The notes beneath the pieces were generated by a model, which searched no databases, was not told where the DNA came from, and worked only from the letters and a program-made list of their open reading frames with translations. A DNA stretch of 37,247 bases from Chloroflexota bacterium (GTDB lineage Bacteria; Chloroflexota; Dehalococcoidia; SpSt-223), in contig JAILZB010000008.1 in the NCBI GenBank assembly GCA_023512725.1, positions 1-37,247 on the forward strand, in the 5' to 3' direction. A program made the translations under genes and the position numbers. Shown here in pieces: positions 15,814 through 25,010 of the stretch (the stretch's first letter is position 1; each line of letters starts with the position of its first letter).

Positions 15814-16866
15814 ATGAACGCCGCATTCGGGTGGCTGCGCGAATCGCTGGCGGCCCCCGCGACCCAGTTTGTGGCCATCGGCGATGTCACGGCCATGGTC
15901 ATGGCCTACTCCTTGCTGGTGGCAGCGCTCGCCTTCGTCATCGGCCTGGCCTGGGGAAGGCCGCTCATCCGCTTTCTGGTGCGCCACCGCATCGGCAAGC
16001 AGATCCGGGCCACTGGCCCGACCTCCCACGCGGTGAAAGAAGGCACCCCTACGATGGGTGGCCTGATCATCTTTATCACTGTCTTCGTGGTCACGGTGCC
16101 CCTCAACCTGATTGGTCGCCTCTCGATGCTGGTGCCGCTCGGGGTGCTGGTTGCCTCGGGGATCCTGGGGGCAGTGGATGACCTGCTGAACCTGGCCGGT
16201 GGCCAGAAGAGCGGGCTCACGGCCCGCTTCAAGTTCACCTGGTTGTTGCTGATCGCCAGCGGCGCAGCGCTTGCCCTCCACTTCGGGCTGCGGCTGGACA
16301 AGATCAACATCCCCTTTGTCGGCGGGTATTCGCTCGGCCTGCTCTACCTGCCGATCGCCGTCCTGGTCATCGCGGGCACCAGCCACGCCGTCAACCTAAC
16401 CGACGGCCTGGACGGGCTCGCTGGGGGGCTGGCTGCCCAGGCCTTCGCCGCCTACGGGGTGATCGCCTATCTCCAGGGCCAGGCCTATCTGGTGACGTTC
16501 TGCTTCACCGTCGCGGGGGCGATCCTCGCCTTTCTCTGGTACAACGCCCATCCGGCCCAGGTGTTCATGGGGGATACCGGCTCGCTCGCCCTTGGCGCGA
16601 CCCTCGGTGTCGTCTCCTTGATGACGGGCCAATGGCTCTTGCTCCCCGTCGTTGGGGCGCTCTTTGTCGTCACTACCCTCTCGGTCATCCTGCAGGTTGC
16701 CTACTTCCGCTGGACGGGGGGCAAGCGCCTCTTCCGGATGGCACCGCTCCATCACCACTTTGAGCTCCTGGGCTGGCCGGAGACATGGATCGTGGCGCGC
16801 TACTGGCTGATCGGGATGCTCTGCGCGATGGTTGGAATTGCGCTCGCGCTGGCGGTGCCCTCGTGA
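15814..16866 (+). CDS. mraY: Phospho-N-acetylmuramoyl-pentapeptide transferase
   Basis: 350 residues. It transfers phospho-MurNAc-pentapeptide to undecaprenyl phosphate, making lipid I at the inner face of the membrane. About ten membrane spans are present. Family motifs: T-P-T-M-G-G, the D-D pair in G-A-V-D-D-L-L, N-L-T-D-G-L-D-G-L-A, G-D-T-G-S-L-A and M-A-P-L-H-H-H-F-E. The ATG at 15814 has a GGTGGGG-type site upstream. The first 28 or so residues before M-A-Y-S-L-L are longer than in many homologues, so an internal ATG is possible. The stop overlaps the murD GTG start. Confidence 0.95.
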   Translation: MNAAFGWLRESLAAPATQFVAIGDVTAMVMAYSLLVAALAFVIGLAWGRPLIRFLVRHRIGKQIRATGPTSHAVKEGTPTMGGLIIFITVFVVTVPLNLIGRLSMLVPLGVLVASGILGAVDDLLNLAGGQKSGLTARFKFTWLLLIASGAALALHFGLRLDKINIPFVGGYSLGLLYLPIAVLVIAGTSHAVNLTDGLDGLAGGLAAQAFAAYGVIAYLQGQAYLVTFCFTVAGAILAFLWYNAHPAQVFMGDTGSLALGATLGVVSLMTGQWLLLPVVGALFVVTTLSVILQVAYFRWTGGKRLFRMAPLHHHFELLGWPETWIVARYWLIGMLCAMVGIALALAVPS

Positions 16867-18239
16867 GCGACCCTCTCACCGGTAAACGGGTGCTGGTGAT
16901 CGGCCTGGCGCGCGAGGGAACAGCGCTGGCGCGTTACCTTGCCACCCTGGGCGCTCAGGTGACGGTGAGCGACCTCCGCCCGCCTCACCAGCTTGTGAGC
17001 GCGCTGCGCCAGGTAGCGGACCTCCCGGTGCATTTGGTGCTGGGCGCAAACCGCTCCGAAGATGTGCTGGCGGCAGAGGTGCTCTTCCTCTCTCCCGGGG
17101 TGCCACTCACGGCCCCGCCTGTGGTCACTGCCCGCGCCGCGGGCGTGCCGATCCGCTCTGAACCGCTCCTGTTCCTGGAGCGCTGTCCGGCGCCAGTGGT
17201 CGGGGTCACCGGCTCAAGCGGCAAGACGACGACGACCAGTCTGATCGGTGAGATGCTGCGCGCCGCCGGGCACCGCGTCTGGGTGGGTGGCAACATCGGG
17301 GCCCCGCTCATTGGCCGGTTGGGGGAGATCGCGTCCACGGACCGAGTGGTGATGGAACTTTCGAGCTTTCAGCTGGCCCTCTTCGACCGGAGCCCCCCGA
17401 TCGCCGTGGTGACCACTCTCTCGCCGGACCACCTCGACCGTCACGCCTCGCTGGAGGAGTACTACGAAGCGAAGCGAAACCTCGTCCGGTATCAGCGGGC
17501 GGGCGACCTTGCCATCCTCAACGCTGACCACCCCGACGTCCGGCGCTTTGCCGAAGGGCTGGCGAGCGAAGTCTGGTGGTTCTCGCTTGAGCAGCCGGTC
17601 GAGCGAGGGGGCTTTCTCGCCGAGGGGCAGCTCTGGCTGGCAGCCGGCGAACGACGACCCCTCCTCCCTGCCAGCGAGGTACGCCTGCGCGGGCGCCACA
17701 ACCTGGCCAACGCGCTTGCGGCCGCGGTGGCGGCAGCAGCGGCTGGAGCCAGCGATGTAGCGATCCGGCAGGTGCTCCGCTGCTTCTCAGGAGTACCACA
17801 CCGCCTGGAGGTGGTGGCAGAGGTGAACGGCGTGCTCTACGTCAACGATAGCATCGCCACCTCGCCCGAACGGGCACGCGCTGCTCTGGAGAGCTTCGAC
17901 CGGCCGATCATCTGGCTCGCTGGTGGGCGCTCGAAGCAGCTGCCGGTGGATGCCTTAGTTGCCACCGCTGCCCGGCGCGTACGCCGGGCGTTCCTCTTCG
18001 GCGAGGAGGGCCCGGTGCTGGCAGCGCAGTTGCGGGCGGCGGGGCTCGCCGCCGTCGAGGAGTGCGAGGGCCTTGCTGAAGCTGTCACGCGTGCGATTGC
18101 CAGTGCGCGGCCCGGCGAGGTGGTGCTGCTCGCTCCGGCCTGCACTAGCTTCGACCAGTTCCCGGACTACGAGGCGCGCGGCGAGGCGTTCCGCCAGCTG
18201 GTCAGGCGCGCCACGGAGGGATGCGATGCTGAAACGTGA
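16863..18239 (+). CDS. murD: UDP-N-acetylmuramoyl-L-alanine--D-glutamate ligase
   Basis: 458 residues. It adds D-glutamate to UDP-MurNAc-L-Ala in the cytoplasm. The N-terminal Rossmann-like domain (G-K-R-V-L-V-I-G-L-A-R-E-G) binds UDP. The central domain has the ATP loop G-S-S-G-K121-T-T-T-T and L-S-P-D-H-L-D-R-H. The C-terminal domain has N-D-S-I-A-T-S-P and A-P-A-C-T-S-F-D-Q-F, the usual MurD ending. The start is GTG 16863, overlapping the mraY stop (GTGA). The 3' end overlaps ftsW by 14 bp. Confidence 0.95.
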   Translation: MSDPLTGKRVLVIGLAREGTALARYLATLGAQVTVSDLRPPHQLVSALRQVADLPVHLVLGANRSEDVLAAEVLFLSPGVPLTAPPVVTARAAGVPIRSEPLLFLERCPAPVVGVTGSSGKTTTTSLIGEMLRAAGHRVWVGGNIGAPLIGRLGEIASTDRVVMELSSFQLALFDRSPPIAVVTTLSPDHLDRHASLEEYYEAKRNLVRYQRAGDLAILNADHPDVRRFAEGLASEVWWFSLEQPVERGGFLAEGQLWLAAGERRPLLPASEVRLRGRHNLANALAAAVAAAAAGASDVAIRQVLRCFSGVPHRLEVVAEVNGVLYVNDSIATSPERARAALESFDRPIIWLAGGRSKQLPVDALVATAARRVRRAFLFGEEGPVLAAQLRAAGLAAVEECEGLAEAVTRAIASARPGEVVLLAPACTSFDQFPDYEARGEAFRQLVRRATEGCDAET

Positions 18240-19407
18240 AGGCCGTGCCGATTACCTGCTGCTGGGGATAGTCGTGGTGCTCGTGATGGTCGGGCTGCAG
18301 GCGCTCTACTCAGCCTCGTTCGCGCTGGCAATGGCTGCTTACAACGACCCGACCTATTTTATTGCGCGCCAGTTGGTCTTCGCGGCCCTTGGCAGCGTGG
18401 TCTTGCTTGTCTGTTGGCGGCTCCCCTATCGCCTCTGGCGCCTGCTTGCCTTTCCGCTGCTGCTGGTGGCGGTGGCCGCGCTTGGCCTGGTGCTGGTCCC
18501 GGGGGTGGGGGTGAATGTCTACGGTGCCCAGCGCTGGATCAGCCTGGGGCCCCTCCCGGCGTTCCAGCCGAGCGAGTTTGTCAAGCTTGCGACGGTGGTC
18601 TACCTTGCCGCCTGGCTCGCCGACCGGCCGATCCGCCTGGGGAAGCTCTCGAGCGGGCTGGTGCCCTTCGGCCTGATCGTCGGTGCGCTCATCGTTCTCG
18701 TTCTGCTCCAGCCCGATCTCGGCACGGCAGTGGTGATCGGCCTGACGGCGGTGGTGCTCTACTTTCTGGCAGGGGCTCCCGCTTCCCATCTCCTCGCTAT
18801 CCTGGGTGGGGCGGCGGCAGCGACACCGCTGCTACTGGCGGCGAGTTACCGCAGCAATCGCCTGGAAGCGTTTCTGGACCCCTGGAAGGACCCGCAGGGC
18901 ACCGGCTTTCATATCATCCAGTCACTGATTGCAATTGGCAGCGGCGGGCTGACCGGCCTCGGCTTCGGTTCGGCACGCCAGAAGTTCGGCTATGTCTTCG
19001 GTTCCCACAGCGATGCCATCTTTGCCATCATAGGAGAAGAGCTCGGGCTGGTTGGCACCACCCTCGTGGTCGCCCTCTTCGTTCTGCTGGGGTGGCGGGG
19101 GTTGCGCGTGGCGGCGCGCTGCCCGGACCGGTTCGGTGCCCTGCTGGCAGCGGGGATCACCTGCTGGCTCTGCCTGCAAGCCTTCATCAACATCGGGGGC
19201 ATCACCCGCACGATCCCATTCACCGGGATCCCGCTCCCCTTCATCTCCTATGGAGGCTCGGCGCTCCTGGCGCTGTTTGCCGCGGTTGGGCTCCTGCTCA
19301 ATATCTCGCGGACGCTTCCGGCGCCGCCAGAGGAGGAGCCAGCCCGCGCAGCGCCGGCCGGCCCACCGATCGCTGGCCGACCCCGGCGCCCGGTGACCGA
19401 GCCCTGA
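18226..19407 (+). CDS. ftsW: SEDS-family septal glycan polymerase FtsW
   Basis: 393 residues with about ten membrane spans. SEDS motifs: Y-G-A-Q-R-W-I-S-L-G, F-Q-P-S-E-F-V-K-L, Q-P-D-L-G-T-A, F-G-S-H-S-D-A-I-F-A-I-I-G-E-E-L-G and the late P-L-P-F-I-S-Y-G-G-S. It polymerises glycan from lipid II with FtsI at the septum. FtsW is chosen over RodA from its place between murD and murG. The start ATG 18226 lies inside the end of murD and has GGAGGG 4-5 nt upstream. The hydrophilic C-terminal tail (about 365-393) is proline/alanine-rich. Confidence 0.94.
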   Translation: MLKREGRADYLLLGIVVVLVMVGLQALYSASFALAMAAYNDPTYFIARQLVFAALGSVVLLVCWRLPYRLWRLLAFPLLLVAVAALGLVLVPGVGVNVYGAQRWISLGPLPAFQPSEFVKLATVVYLAAWLADRPIRLGKLSSGLVPFGLIVGALIVLVLLQPDLGTAVVIGLTAVVLYFLAGAPASHLLAILGGAAAATPLLLAASYRSNRLEAFLDPWKDPQGTGFHIIQSLIAIGSGGLTGLGFGSARQKFGYVFGSHSDAIFAIIGEELGLVGTTLVVALFVLLGWRGLRVAARCPDRFGALLAAGITCWLCLQAFINIGGITRTIPFTGIPLPFISYGGSALLALFAAVGLLLNISRTLPAPPEEEPARAAPAGPPIAGRPRRPVTEP

Positions 19408-19417
19408 GCGTGGCGTG

Positions 19418-20509
19418 ATGCGCCTGCTGCTGACCGGCGGTGGAACGGGCGGGCACGTCTACCCAGCGCTGACCACCCTTGAGTGGCTCCGCCGTTGCCA
19501 CCGGAAAGCGATAGTGACCCTCTGGGCCGGTAGCCACCGCCCGGTCGAGCGAGAGCTGGTCACCCGTGCCGGAGTGCCCCACGTCCCCCTCCCTGTGGCG
19601 GCGGTACGCGGTCGCTCGCCCGCTGGCATGGTGCAGGGGCTGCTGGTCACTGCCAGCGGGCTAGCAGCCGCGCTCCGCCTGGTTGACCAGTTCCGTCCCA
19701 CCGTGGTGCTCGCCACCGGTGGCTATGTCTCGGCACCGACGGTGCTCGCAGCGCGCTGGCGCCGGGTGCCCGTGCTGCTCTACCTGCCGGATGTCATCCC
19801 AGGCTGGGCCGTGCGGGCACTCGGTCGCTGGGCGAGTGTGGTAGCAACGACGACGGGCAGGGCGCGTCGCTGGCTGAGCGGAGCGCGAGTTGTCGTGACG
19901 GGCTATCCGGTGCGACCTGGATTCTTGCCGTGGCCAGCAGCATCTGCCCGTGCCCAGCTTGGCCTCCAGCGGGACTGCTTCACGCTGACAGTCGTCGGTG
20001 GCTCGCTGGGAGCGCAGCGCCTGAACGAGGCCCTGGCTGACCGGCTGGATGATCTTCTCAGGCTGGGGCAGGTGGTGCACGTGGCCGGCCAGGCGGGAGC
20101 GGCAGCGCTGGCCGAGCGGCGCGAGCGGCTGTCAGCCTCCCAGCGTGCGCGGTACTATCTGACGGCCTACCTGGAGGAGGAGATGCCCCTGGCGCTGGCG
20201 GCAGCCGACCTGATCGTCTCGCGGGCGGGGGCCTCGGTGCTCGGGGAATACCCAGCCCTCGGTCGCGGCAGCCTGCTGGTTCCAGGGCCGTTCTCCTCCC
20301 AGCTGGCGAACGCCCGCTACCTGGCGGCCCGCGGGGCGAGCCTCGTCCTGCCGAATGACCGAGCGGGCGAGTTCCCGACGCTGGTGCACGAGCTGGCCGG
20401 CCAGCCCGCACGGTTGCAGGCGATGGCAGCGGCAGCGCTGCGGCTGGCGCGCCCCCAGGCGGTGGCCCAGCTGGGGAGGCTCGTCCTCGAACTGGAGGGG
20501 CAGCGATGA
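19418..20509 (+). CDS. murG: UDP-GlcNAc--lipid I N-acetylglucosaminyltransferase
   Basis: 363 residues from ATG 19418; a GTG lies one codon earlier at 19415. It converts lipid I to lipid II at the cytoplasmic membrane face. GT-B fold motifs: N-terminal G-G-G-T-G-G-H-V-Y-P-A-L, inter-domain G-G-S-L-G-A-Q-R-L-N, and the donor site S-R-A-G-A-S-V-L-G-E-Y-P-A-L-G-R-G-S-L-L-V-P. The ribosome binding site is weak (GAGCGTGG). It comes 10 bp after ftsW and its stop overlaps the murC ATG (ATGA). Confidence 0.94.
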   Translation: MRLLLTGGGTGGHVYPALTTLEWLRRCHRKAIVTLWAGSHRPVERELVTRAGVPHVPLPVAAVRGRSPAGMVQGLLVTASGLAAALRLVDQFRPTVVLATGGYVSAPTVLAARWRRVPVLLYLPDVIPGWAVRALGRWASVVATTTGRARRWLSGARVVVTGYPVRPGFLPWPAASARAQLGLQRDCFTLTVVGGSLGAQRLNEALADRLDDLLRLGQVVHVAGQAGAAALAERRERLSASQRARYYLTAYLEEEMPLALAAADLIVSRAGASVLGEYPALGRGSLLVPGPFSSQLANARYLAARGASLVLPNDRAGEFPTLVHELAGQPARLQAMAAAALRLARPQAVAQLGRLVLELEGQR

Positions 20510-21879
20510 GCGAACTCCCCCGGCGAGTCCACTTCGTTGGGATCGGGGGCATTGGTATGAGCGCCCTGGCAAAGGTGCTGCAGGAGGGAGGGCACCAGGT
20601 CAGCGGCTCTGACCTTAAGCTCACCCCCCTGGTCCGCCGGCTTGCCGCCGGGGGCGCGGTGCTCTACGAAGGCCACGCCCCGGAGCACGTGCAAGGCGCT
20701 GAGCTCGTCGTGACGACCGCGGCGCTGCCGCCCGGGCACCCTGAGGTGGAGGCTGCTCGCGCCGCGGGCATTCCGGTGATCAGCCGGGCGGCCCTACTCG
20801 GGCGGCTGATGGCGCGCCAGCGCGGGATTGCGGTCGCGGGCACCCACGGCAAGACAACGACCAGCGCGATGATCGTCCACCTCCTGGTTGCTAGCGGCCA
20901 CGACCCGACCTTCCTTGTGGGGGGAGAGATCCGCACCCTGGAGACGAATGCCCGCCGGGGAAGTGACGAATGGCTGGTCGCTGAGGCGGATGAATATGAC
21001 CGGAGTCTTCTTCATCTCTGGCCCGAGATCGCCGTTCTGACCAATGTCGAGGCGGACCACCTGGACATCTACGCCGACCTCACCGCTGTCCAGCAGGCAT
21101 TCTGCCAGTTCGCCCGCCAGGTGACGGGAACGCTCGTCCTCTGTGCCGATGACCCCTTCCTGGCCGGTGGCGGCCTGGGCGACCTCACGCGACCGGTGGT
21201 GAGCTATGGCCTGACGGCTGGCGAGTGGCAGGCCCGCGACATCCGGCTGGACGGGGCAGGAAGCCGAAGTCTCGTCTACCGCGCCGGGCACCTGCTTGGT
21301 GAACTCCGGTTAGCGCTTCCCGGCCGGCATAACATCCAGAATGCCCTGGGCGCTCTCGCTGCGGTCAGCATCATTGGAGTAGCGGGAGAAGCGGCCCTGG
21401 CAGCCCTGGCGCGCTTTCGGGGGACGCGCCGGCGTCAGGAGGTGGTAGGTGAAGCAGGGGGGGTGCTGGTCATCGATGACTACGGCCACCATCCGACCGA
21501 GATCCGCGCCACCCTCGCGGCGCTCCGCGCGGCCTACTCCGACCGCCGCCTGGTCTGTCTCTTTCAGCCCCATACCTACAGCCGTACCAAGCTGCTGCTG
21601 GCGGAGTTTGCGACCTGTTTCGCCGCGGCGGAGGCAGTGCGCGTGGCGGAGATCTACCCGGCCCGGGAGCGGGATGAGTGGGGGATCACAGCAGCGGACC
21701 TGGTGCGCGCGCTCGACCACCCGGATGCACGGGGCGTGGGTGGGGTGGAGGAGGCTGCGGCGGCAGTGGCTGCGGAACTGCAGCCCGGCGACCTGCTCGT
21801 CATCATGGGGGCGGGGGATATCACTCGGGCGGGGCCACTCGTGCTCGCGCGTCTCGGTGAGCGCGGAGCGGCCGGGTGA
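20506..21879 (+). CDS. murC: UDP-N-acetylmuramate--L-alanine ligase
   Basis: 457 residues. It adds L-alanine to UDP-MurNAc, the first peptide step. Motifs: N-terminal V-H-F-V-G-I-G-G-I-G-M-S-A (UDP binding), ATP loop G-T-H-G-K116-T-T-T-S, E-A-D-E-Y-D-R-S, N-V-E-A-D-H-L-D, G-R-H-N-I-Q-N and D-D-Y-G-H-H-P-T-E-I. All are standard for MurC. The ATG overlaps the murG stop and the TGA overlaps the murB GTG start, so the three genes are translationally coupled. It differs from MurD in having the G-I-G-G-I-G-M and Y-G-H-H-P motifs. Confidence 0.95.
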   Translation: MSELPRRVHFVGIGGIGMSALAKVLQEGGHQVSGSDLKLTPLVRRLAAGGAVLYEGHAPEHVQGAELVVTTAALPPGHPEVEAARAAGIPVISRAALLGRLMARQRGIAVAGTHGKTTTSAMIVHLLVASGHDPTFLVGGEIRTLETNARRGSDEWLVAEADEYDRSLLHLWPEIAVLTNVEADHLDIYADLTAVQQAFCQFARQVTGTLVLCADDPFLAGGGLGDLTRPVVSYGLTAGEWQARDIRLDGAGSRSLVYRAGHLLGELRLALPGRHNIQNALGALAAVSIIGVAGEAALAALARFRGTRRRQEVVGEAGGVLVIDDYGHHPTEIRATLAALRAAYSDRRLVCLFQPHTYSRTKLLLAEFATCFAAAEAVRVAEIYPARERDEWGITAADLVRALDHPDARGVGGVEEAAAAVAAELQPGDLLVIMGAGDITRAGPLVLARLGERGAAG

Positions 21880-22820
21880 GCGACAATGCGGCGCTCGTGG
21901 CGCGCCTTCAGGGCATCCTGATGCTCCGCCGCAACGAGCCCCTCGCGAAGCACACCAGCTTCCGGATAGGTGGTCCGGCTGACCTCTACGCCCAGGCACG
22001 CTCCCGCGAGCAGTTGCTGGCTGCCGTCCAGGCCGCCTGGGAGACCGGTACCCCGACCCTGCTGCTCGGTGGTGGCAGCAACCTGCTGGTGCTGGATGGA
22101 GGCGTTCGTGGGGTGGTCATTGAGACGCGAGCGCGGAGCGTGACGGGCCTCCCAGCCGCTCCCCTCCCGCCAGGCGAGGTGGTCGAGATTGTGGCGGAGG
22201 CGGGGGCACCTCTGGCCGCGCTGGCCCGGCGCACGGCGGCGCTTGGTCTTGCCGGGCTGGAGTGGGCAGTCGACCTGCCGGGCACGGTGGGAGGTGCCGT
22301 CGTCAACAACGCGGGCGCTCACGGGGGCGAGATGGCTGGGGTACTGGTGGCCGCCGAGCTGCTCGAGCCGGAGGGGACCGTCAGCTGGTGGCCAACCGCG
22401 GCGCTCGGGTTGGCCTACCGGACGAGCCGGTTGAAGGTGGCACCTCTTGGCCAGCCGCGGCCGGTGGTGCTCGCTGCCAAGATCCGCTTGCAAGCAGCCG
22501 ATCCTCTTTCCCTTCGAGCAGCTCTCACCCGATACTCGCAGTACCGCCGCGCCACTCAGCCGGTCGGTGCCTGCGCGGGGTCGATGTTCAAAAACCCCCC
22601 CGACCAGGCGGCTGGCTGGTACATCGAGCAGGCAGGGATGAAGGGAGCGCAGGTCGGTGCGGTGCAGGTCTCGGAGATCCATGGCAATTTCATGCTGAAC
22701 CTTGGCGGGGCGCGGGCGACGGACGTGCTGCGGCTGGTTGAGCGTGTGCAGGAAGCCGTCTGGCGTCGCTTTGGTGTGTCCCTCGAACTGGAGATCCAGG
22801 TGGTGGGGGAGGCAGCGTGA
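21876..22820 (+). CDS. murB: UDP-N-acetylenolpyruvoylglucosamine reductase
   Basis: 314 residues. This FAD- and NADPH-dependent enzyme reduces the enolpyruvyl group to give UDP-MurNAc. FAD-binding segment: L-G-G-G-S-N-L-L, and [21 protein letters not shown]. The proton-donor serine is S236 in G-S-M-F-K-N-P. Catalytic glutamate E267 lies in [10 protein letters not shown]. The compact size and the Y-R-T-S-R-L segment in place of the type I loop make this a type II MurB. The start is GTG 21876, overlapping the murC stop. Confidence 0.94.
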   Translation: MSDNAALVARLQGILMLRRNEPLAKHTSFRIGGPADLYAQARSREQLLAAVQAAWETGTPTLLLGGGSNLLVLDGGVRGVVIETRARSVTGLPAAPLPPGEVVEIVAEAGAPLAALARRTAALGLAGLEWAVDLPGTVGGAVVNNAGAHGGEMAGVLVAAELLEPEGTVSWWPTAALGLAYRTSRLKVAPLGQPRPVVLAAKIRLQAADPLSLRAALTRYSQYRRATQPVGACAGSMFKNPPDQAAGWYIEQAGMKGAQVGAVQVSEIHGNFMLNLGGARATDVLRLVERVQEAVWRRFGVSLELEIQVVGEAA

Positions 22821-23629
22821 GGGGAGGCGCGCGCAGTGCGGCGCTCCGCTGGGGGCCGGGCCACCGCCGGGTTGCCGGGCGCACCGCTCGTTCCCCCTCC
22901 TGGCGGGGGCTGCTGCAGCGGCTCATTCCTCGCGGCCGGCTGCGCGGCGGGCTGTTGCTCCTCGCCGGGATGCTGGTGCTTGCTGGCCTGGTTACTCTTT
23001 ATAATCAGCCAATGTTCAAGGTGGCCCAGGTGCGTGTCCGGGGCGTCCAGGCGCTCGCTGCTGCTCAGGTGACGGCTGCTGCTCGGCTCGAAGGGCAGCA
23101 CATCCTGGAACTTTCCGACCAGCGGGTGATGAGCACGCTCGCGACCCTCCCCCGGGTCAAGCGAGTGAGTGTGGAGCGCATCTTCCCCAACGAAGTGGAA
23201 CTTGTAGTCGAAGAGCGCCAGCCTTGGGCCCTCTGGCAGCTCGGCGGGACCTTCTACGTCCTCGATGAAGAGGGGGTAGTGCTGGAAGCGCGAGCGCAGC
23301 CGCTCCCGGGCCTGCCGGTGGTGGTTGCCAGCGGGAGCGGCACACTCAAGCCGGGTTCGCGGGTGTCACCCGAGCCAGTGAAGCTGGCACTTGCCCTGAC
23401 GACGGCCCTGCCGGCCCAGCTCAGAGTGAACGTCCGACGCTTCGAGTACAGCGAACAGGGTGGGCTGCTGGCAGTGACCGATGACGGTTGGCAGGCCCGC
23501 TTCGGGAGCAGTGAGGACCTCGAGTACAAGCTGGCCACCTTGAAAGCGATTGTCGAGACCGCCCGCGCCCGTGGGATCTCCTTCAGCGCGGTCGACCTGC
23601 GCTTCGGCGCACGCCCCTTCATCCGGTAG
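22817..23629 (+). CDS. ftsQ: Divisome protein FtsQ (DivIB-like)
   Basis: 270 residues. A basic N-terminal cytoplasmic tail (about 1-42) is followed by a single membrane span (about 43-61) and a POTRA domain beginning at F-K-V-A-Q-V-R-V-R-G-V (about 67-137). The beta domain includes P-N-E-V-E-L-V-V-E-E-R-Q-P-W-A-L-W and the late D-L-R-F-G-A-R-P-F-I-R. It connects early and late divisome proteins outside the membrane. GTG 22817 overlaps the murB stop. The next gene, ftsA, begins 6 bp after the stop. Confidence 0.92.
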   Translation: MRGGARSAALRWGPGHRRVAGRTARSPSWRGLLQRLIPRGRLRGGLLLLAGMLVLAGLVTLYNQPMFKVAQVRVRGVQALAAAQVTAAARLEGQHILELSDQRVMSTLATLPRVKRVSVERIFPNEVELVVEERQPWALWQLGGTFYVLDEEGVVLEARAQPLPGLPVVVASGSGTLKPGSRVSPEPVKLALALTTALPAQLRVNVRRFEYSEQGGLLAVTDDGWQARFGSSEDLEYKLATLKAIVETARARGISFSAVDLRFGARPFIR

Positions 23630-23635
23630 CGGACC

Positions 23636-24877
23636 ATGGCGCGAGAACGGGTCATCGCGGCGATCGACATCGGGACGACCAAGGTGTGCACCCTGGTCGG
23701 TGGTCGGGGGCGCGATGGCGAGACGGAGATCCTCGGCGTGGGGGTGGCGCCCGCGCGCGGGTTGCGCAAAGGCGCGGTCGTTGACCTCGATGCGGCGGTG
23801 GAATCGGTTCGGGCCTCGCTGGAGAAGGCGGAACGGACGAGCGGCTTCAAGATCGTGTCGGCCTACGTGGGGATCGCTGGCGAGCACATTGGCTCGCAGA
23901 ACAACCGCGGTGCCGTCGCAATCAGTCATCCGGACCATGTCATCACTCCAGATGACTCGGTCCGGGTCATCGAATCGGCCCGCGCGGTGCCAGTCCCCGC
24001 CAACCGTGAGGTCATTCACATTATCCCGCGCGCCTACGCGATCGACGGCCAGGATGGGGTGAAGAACCCGATCGGCATGCATGGGTTCCGCCTCGAAGTC
24101 GAGACCCACATCGTGACTGGCTCCGCTACCTCGATCCAGAACGTGATGAAGTGCGTCAACCGAGCCGGGGTCGAGGTTGATGACCTGGTACTCCAGCCGC
24201 TCGCCTCCTGTGAAGCTGTTCTGACCGAGGAAGAGAAAGAGATGGGCGTCCTCCTGGCCGATATCGGTGGAGGGACGACCGACCTCGCGCTCTTCGTCGA
24301 TGGCGCTGTCTGGCACACCGCCAGCCTGCCCGTTGGCGGCTGGCACCTGAGCAACGACATTGCGGTGGCCCTGGGCACGCCCTTCCCGGTGGCGGAGGAG
24401 CTGAAAGCGCGGGCGACCCAGGTGATGGCCCACCTGGTCGACCCGGGAGAGATGGTCGATATCCCGGCGTTCGGCAACGAAGCGCGCCGCCGGGTCGCCC
24501 GCCGGGAACTGTGTGAGATCGTCGAAGAACGGGTGCGGGAGATCCTTCAGCTCATCATTGCCGATATCAAGCGGACTGGCTATGACGGGCTGCTGCCGGC
24601 GGGTATGGTGTTGACGGGTGGCACGGCCAACCTGGTGGGGATCGACCGCTACGCCCACGACCAGTACCGGATGCCAGTGCGGGTCGGGCGCCCACGGGGC
24701 TTGCGCGGGCTGACGGATACCGTTTCCGACCCGGCCTACGCGACCAGTGTTGGGCTCCTGCTCTGGGGCCTGAAGGTGAGTGAGCACGAGGCCCGGGCGA
24801 TCGCAGCGAAGCGTCGCCCGGGAGGTGAGCTGGCGCGGCGCCTCTTTGGCTGGGCCCGCGAGCTGCTCCCCTCCTGA
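23636..24877 (+). CDS. ftsA: Actin-like divisome protein FtsA
   Basis: 413 residues. This actin-fold ATPase tethers FtsZ to the membrane. Phosphate-binding segments: A-A-I-D-I-G-T-T-K-V-C (near 8-18) and L-L-A-D-I-G-G-G-T-T-D-L-A. The adenosine motif is L-T-G-G-T-A-N-L-V-G. The 1C/SHS2 domain lies around 80-160. The C-terminus ends in an amphipathic helix (L-A-R-R-L-F-G-W-A-R-E-L-L), the membrane-targeting sequence. The ribosome binding site is weak, so expression may depend on coupling to ftsQ six bases upstream. Confidence 0.95.
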   Translation: MARERVIAAIDIGTTKVCTLVGGRGRDGETEILGVGVAPARGLRKGAVVDLDAAVESVRASLEKAERTSGFKIVSAYVGIAGEHIGSQNNRGAVAISHPDHVITPDDSVRVIESARAVPVPANREVIHIIPRAYAIDGQDGVKNPIGMHGFRLEVETHIVTGSATSIQNVMKCVNRAGVEVDDLVLQPLASCEAVLTEEEKEMGVLLADIGGGTTDLALFVDGAVWHTASLPVGGWHLSNDIAVALGTPFPVAEELKARATQVMAHLVDPGEMVDIPAFGNEARRRVARRELCEIVEERVREILQLIIADIKRTGYDGLLPAGMVLTGGTANLVGIDRYAHDQYRMPVRVGRPRGLRGLTDTVSDPAYATSVGLLLWGLKVSEHEARAIAAKRRPGGELARRLFGWARELLPS

Positions 24878-24918
24878 GGCAGGTGAGATGGCGCGCAAGG
24901 GCTTGCTCGGCTTCTTGC

Positions 24919-24947
24919 TTGCACCGCCCGGTTGGCTGTGTCACAAT
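24919..24947 (+). promoter_or_regulatory. Candidate ftsZ promoter
   Basis: TTGCAC (24919-24924), a 17-bp spacer and CACAAT (24942-24947) preceded by TG-T, giving an extended -10. It lies in the 133-bp gap between ftsA and ftsZ, where a dedicated ftsZ promoter is common. The leader would be about 57 nt. Both boxes deviate from consensus. Confidence 0.45.
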
Positions 24948-25010
24948 CCGAGCCGCCAGACGGAGTGCGCTCCGCCCACGGCCGAAACGGGTTGAGGAAG
25001 GAACGGGTCC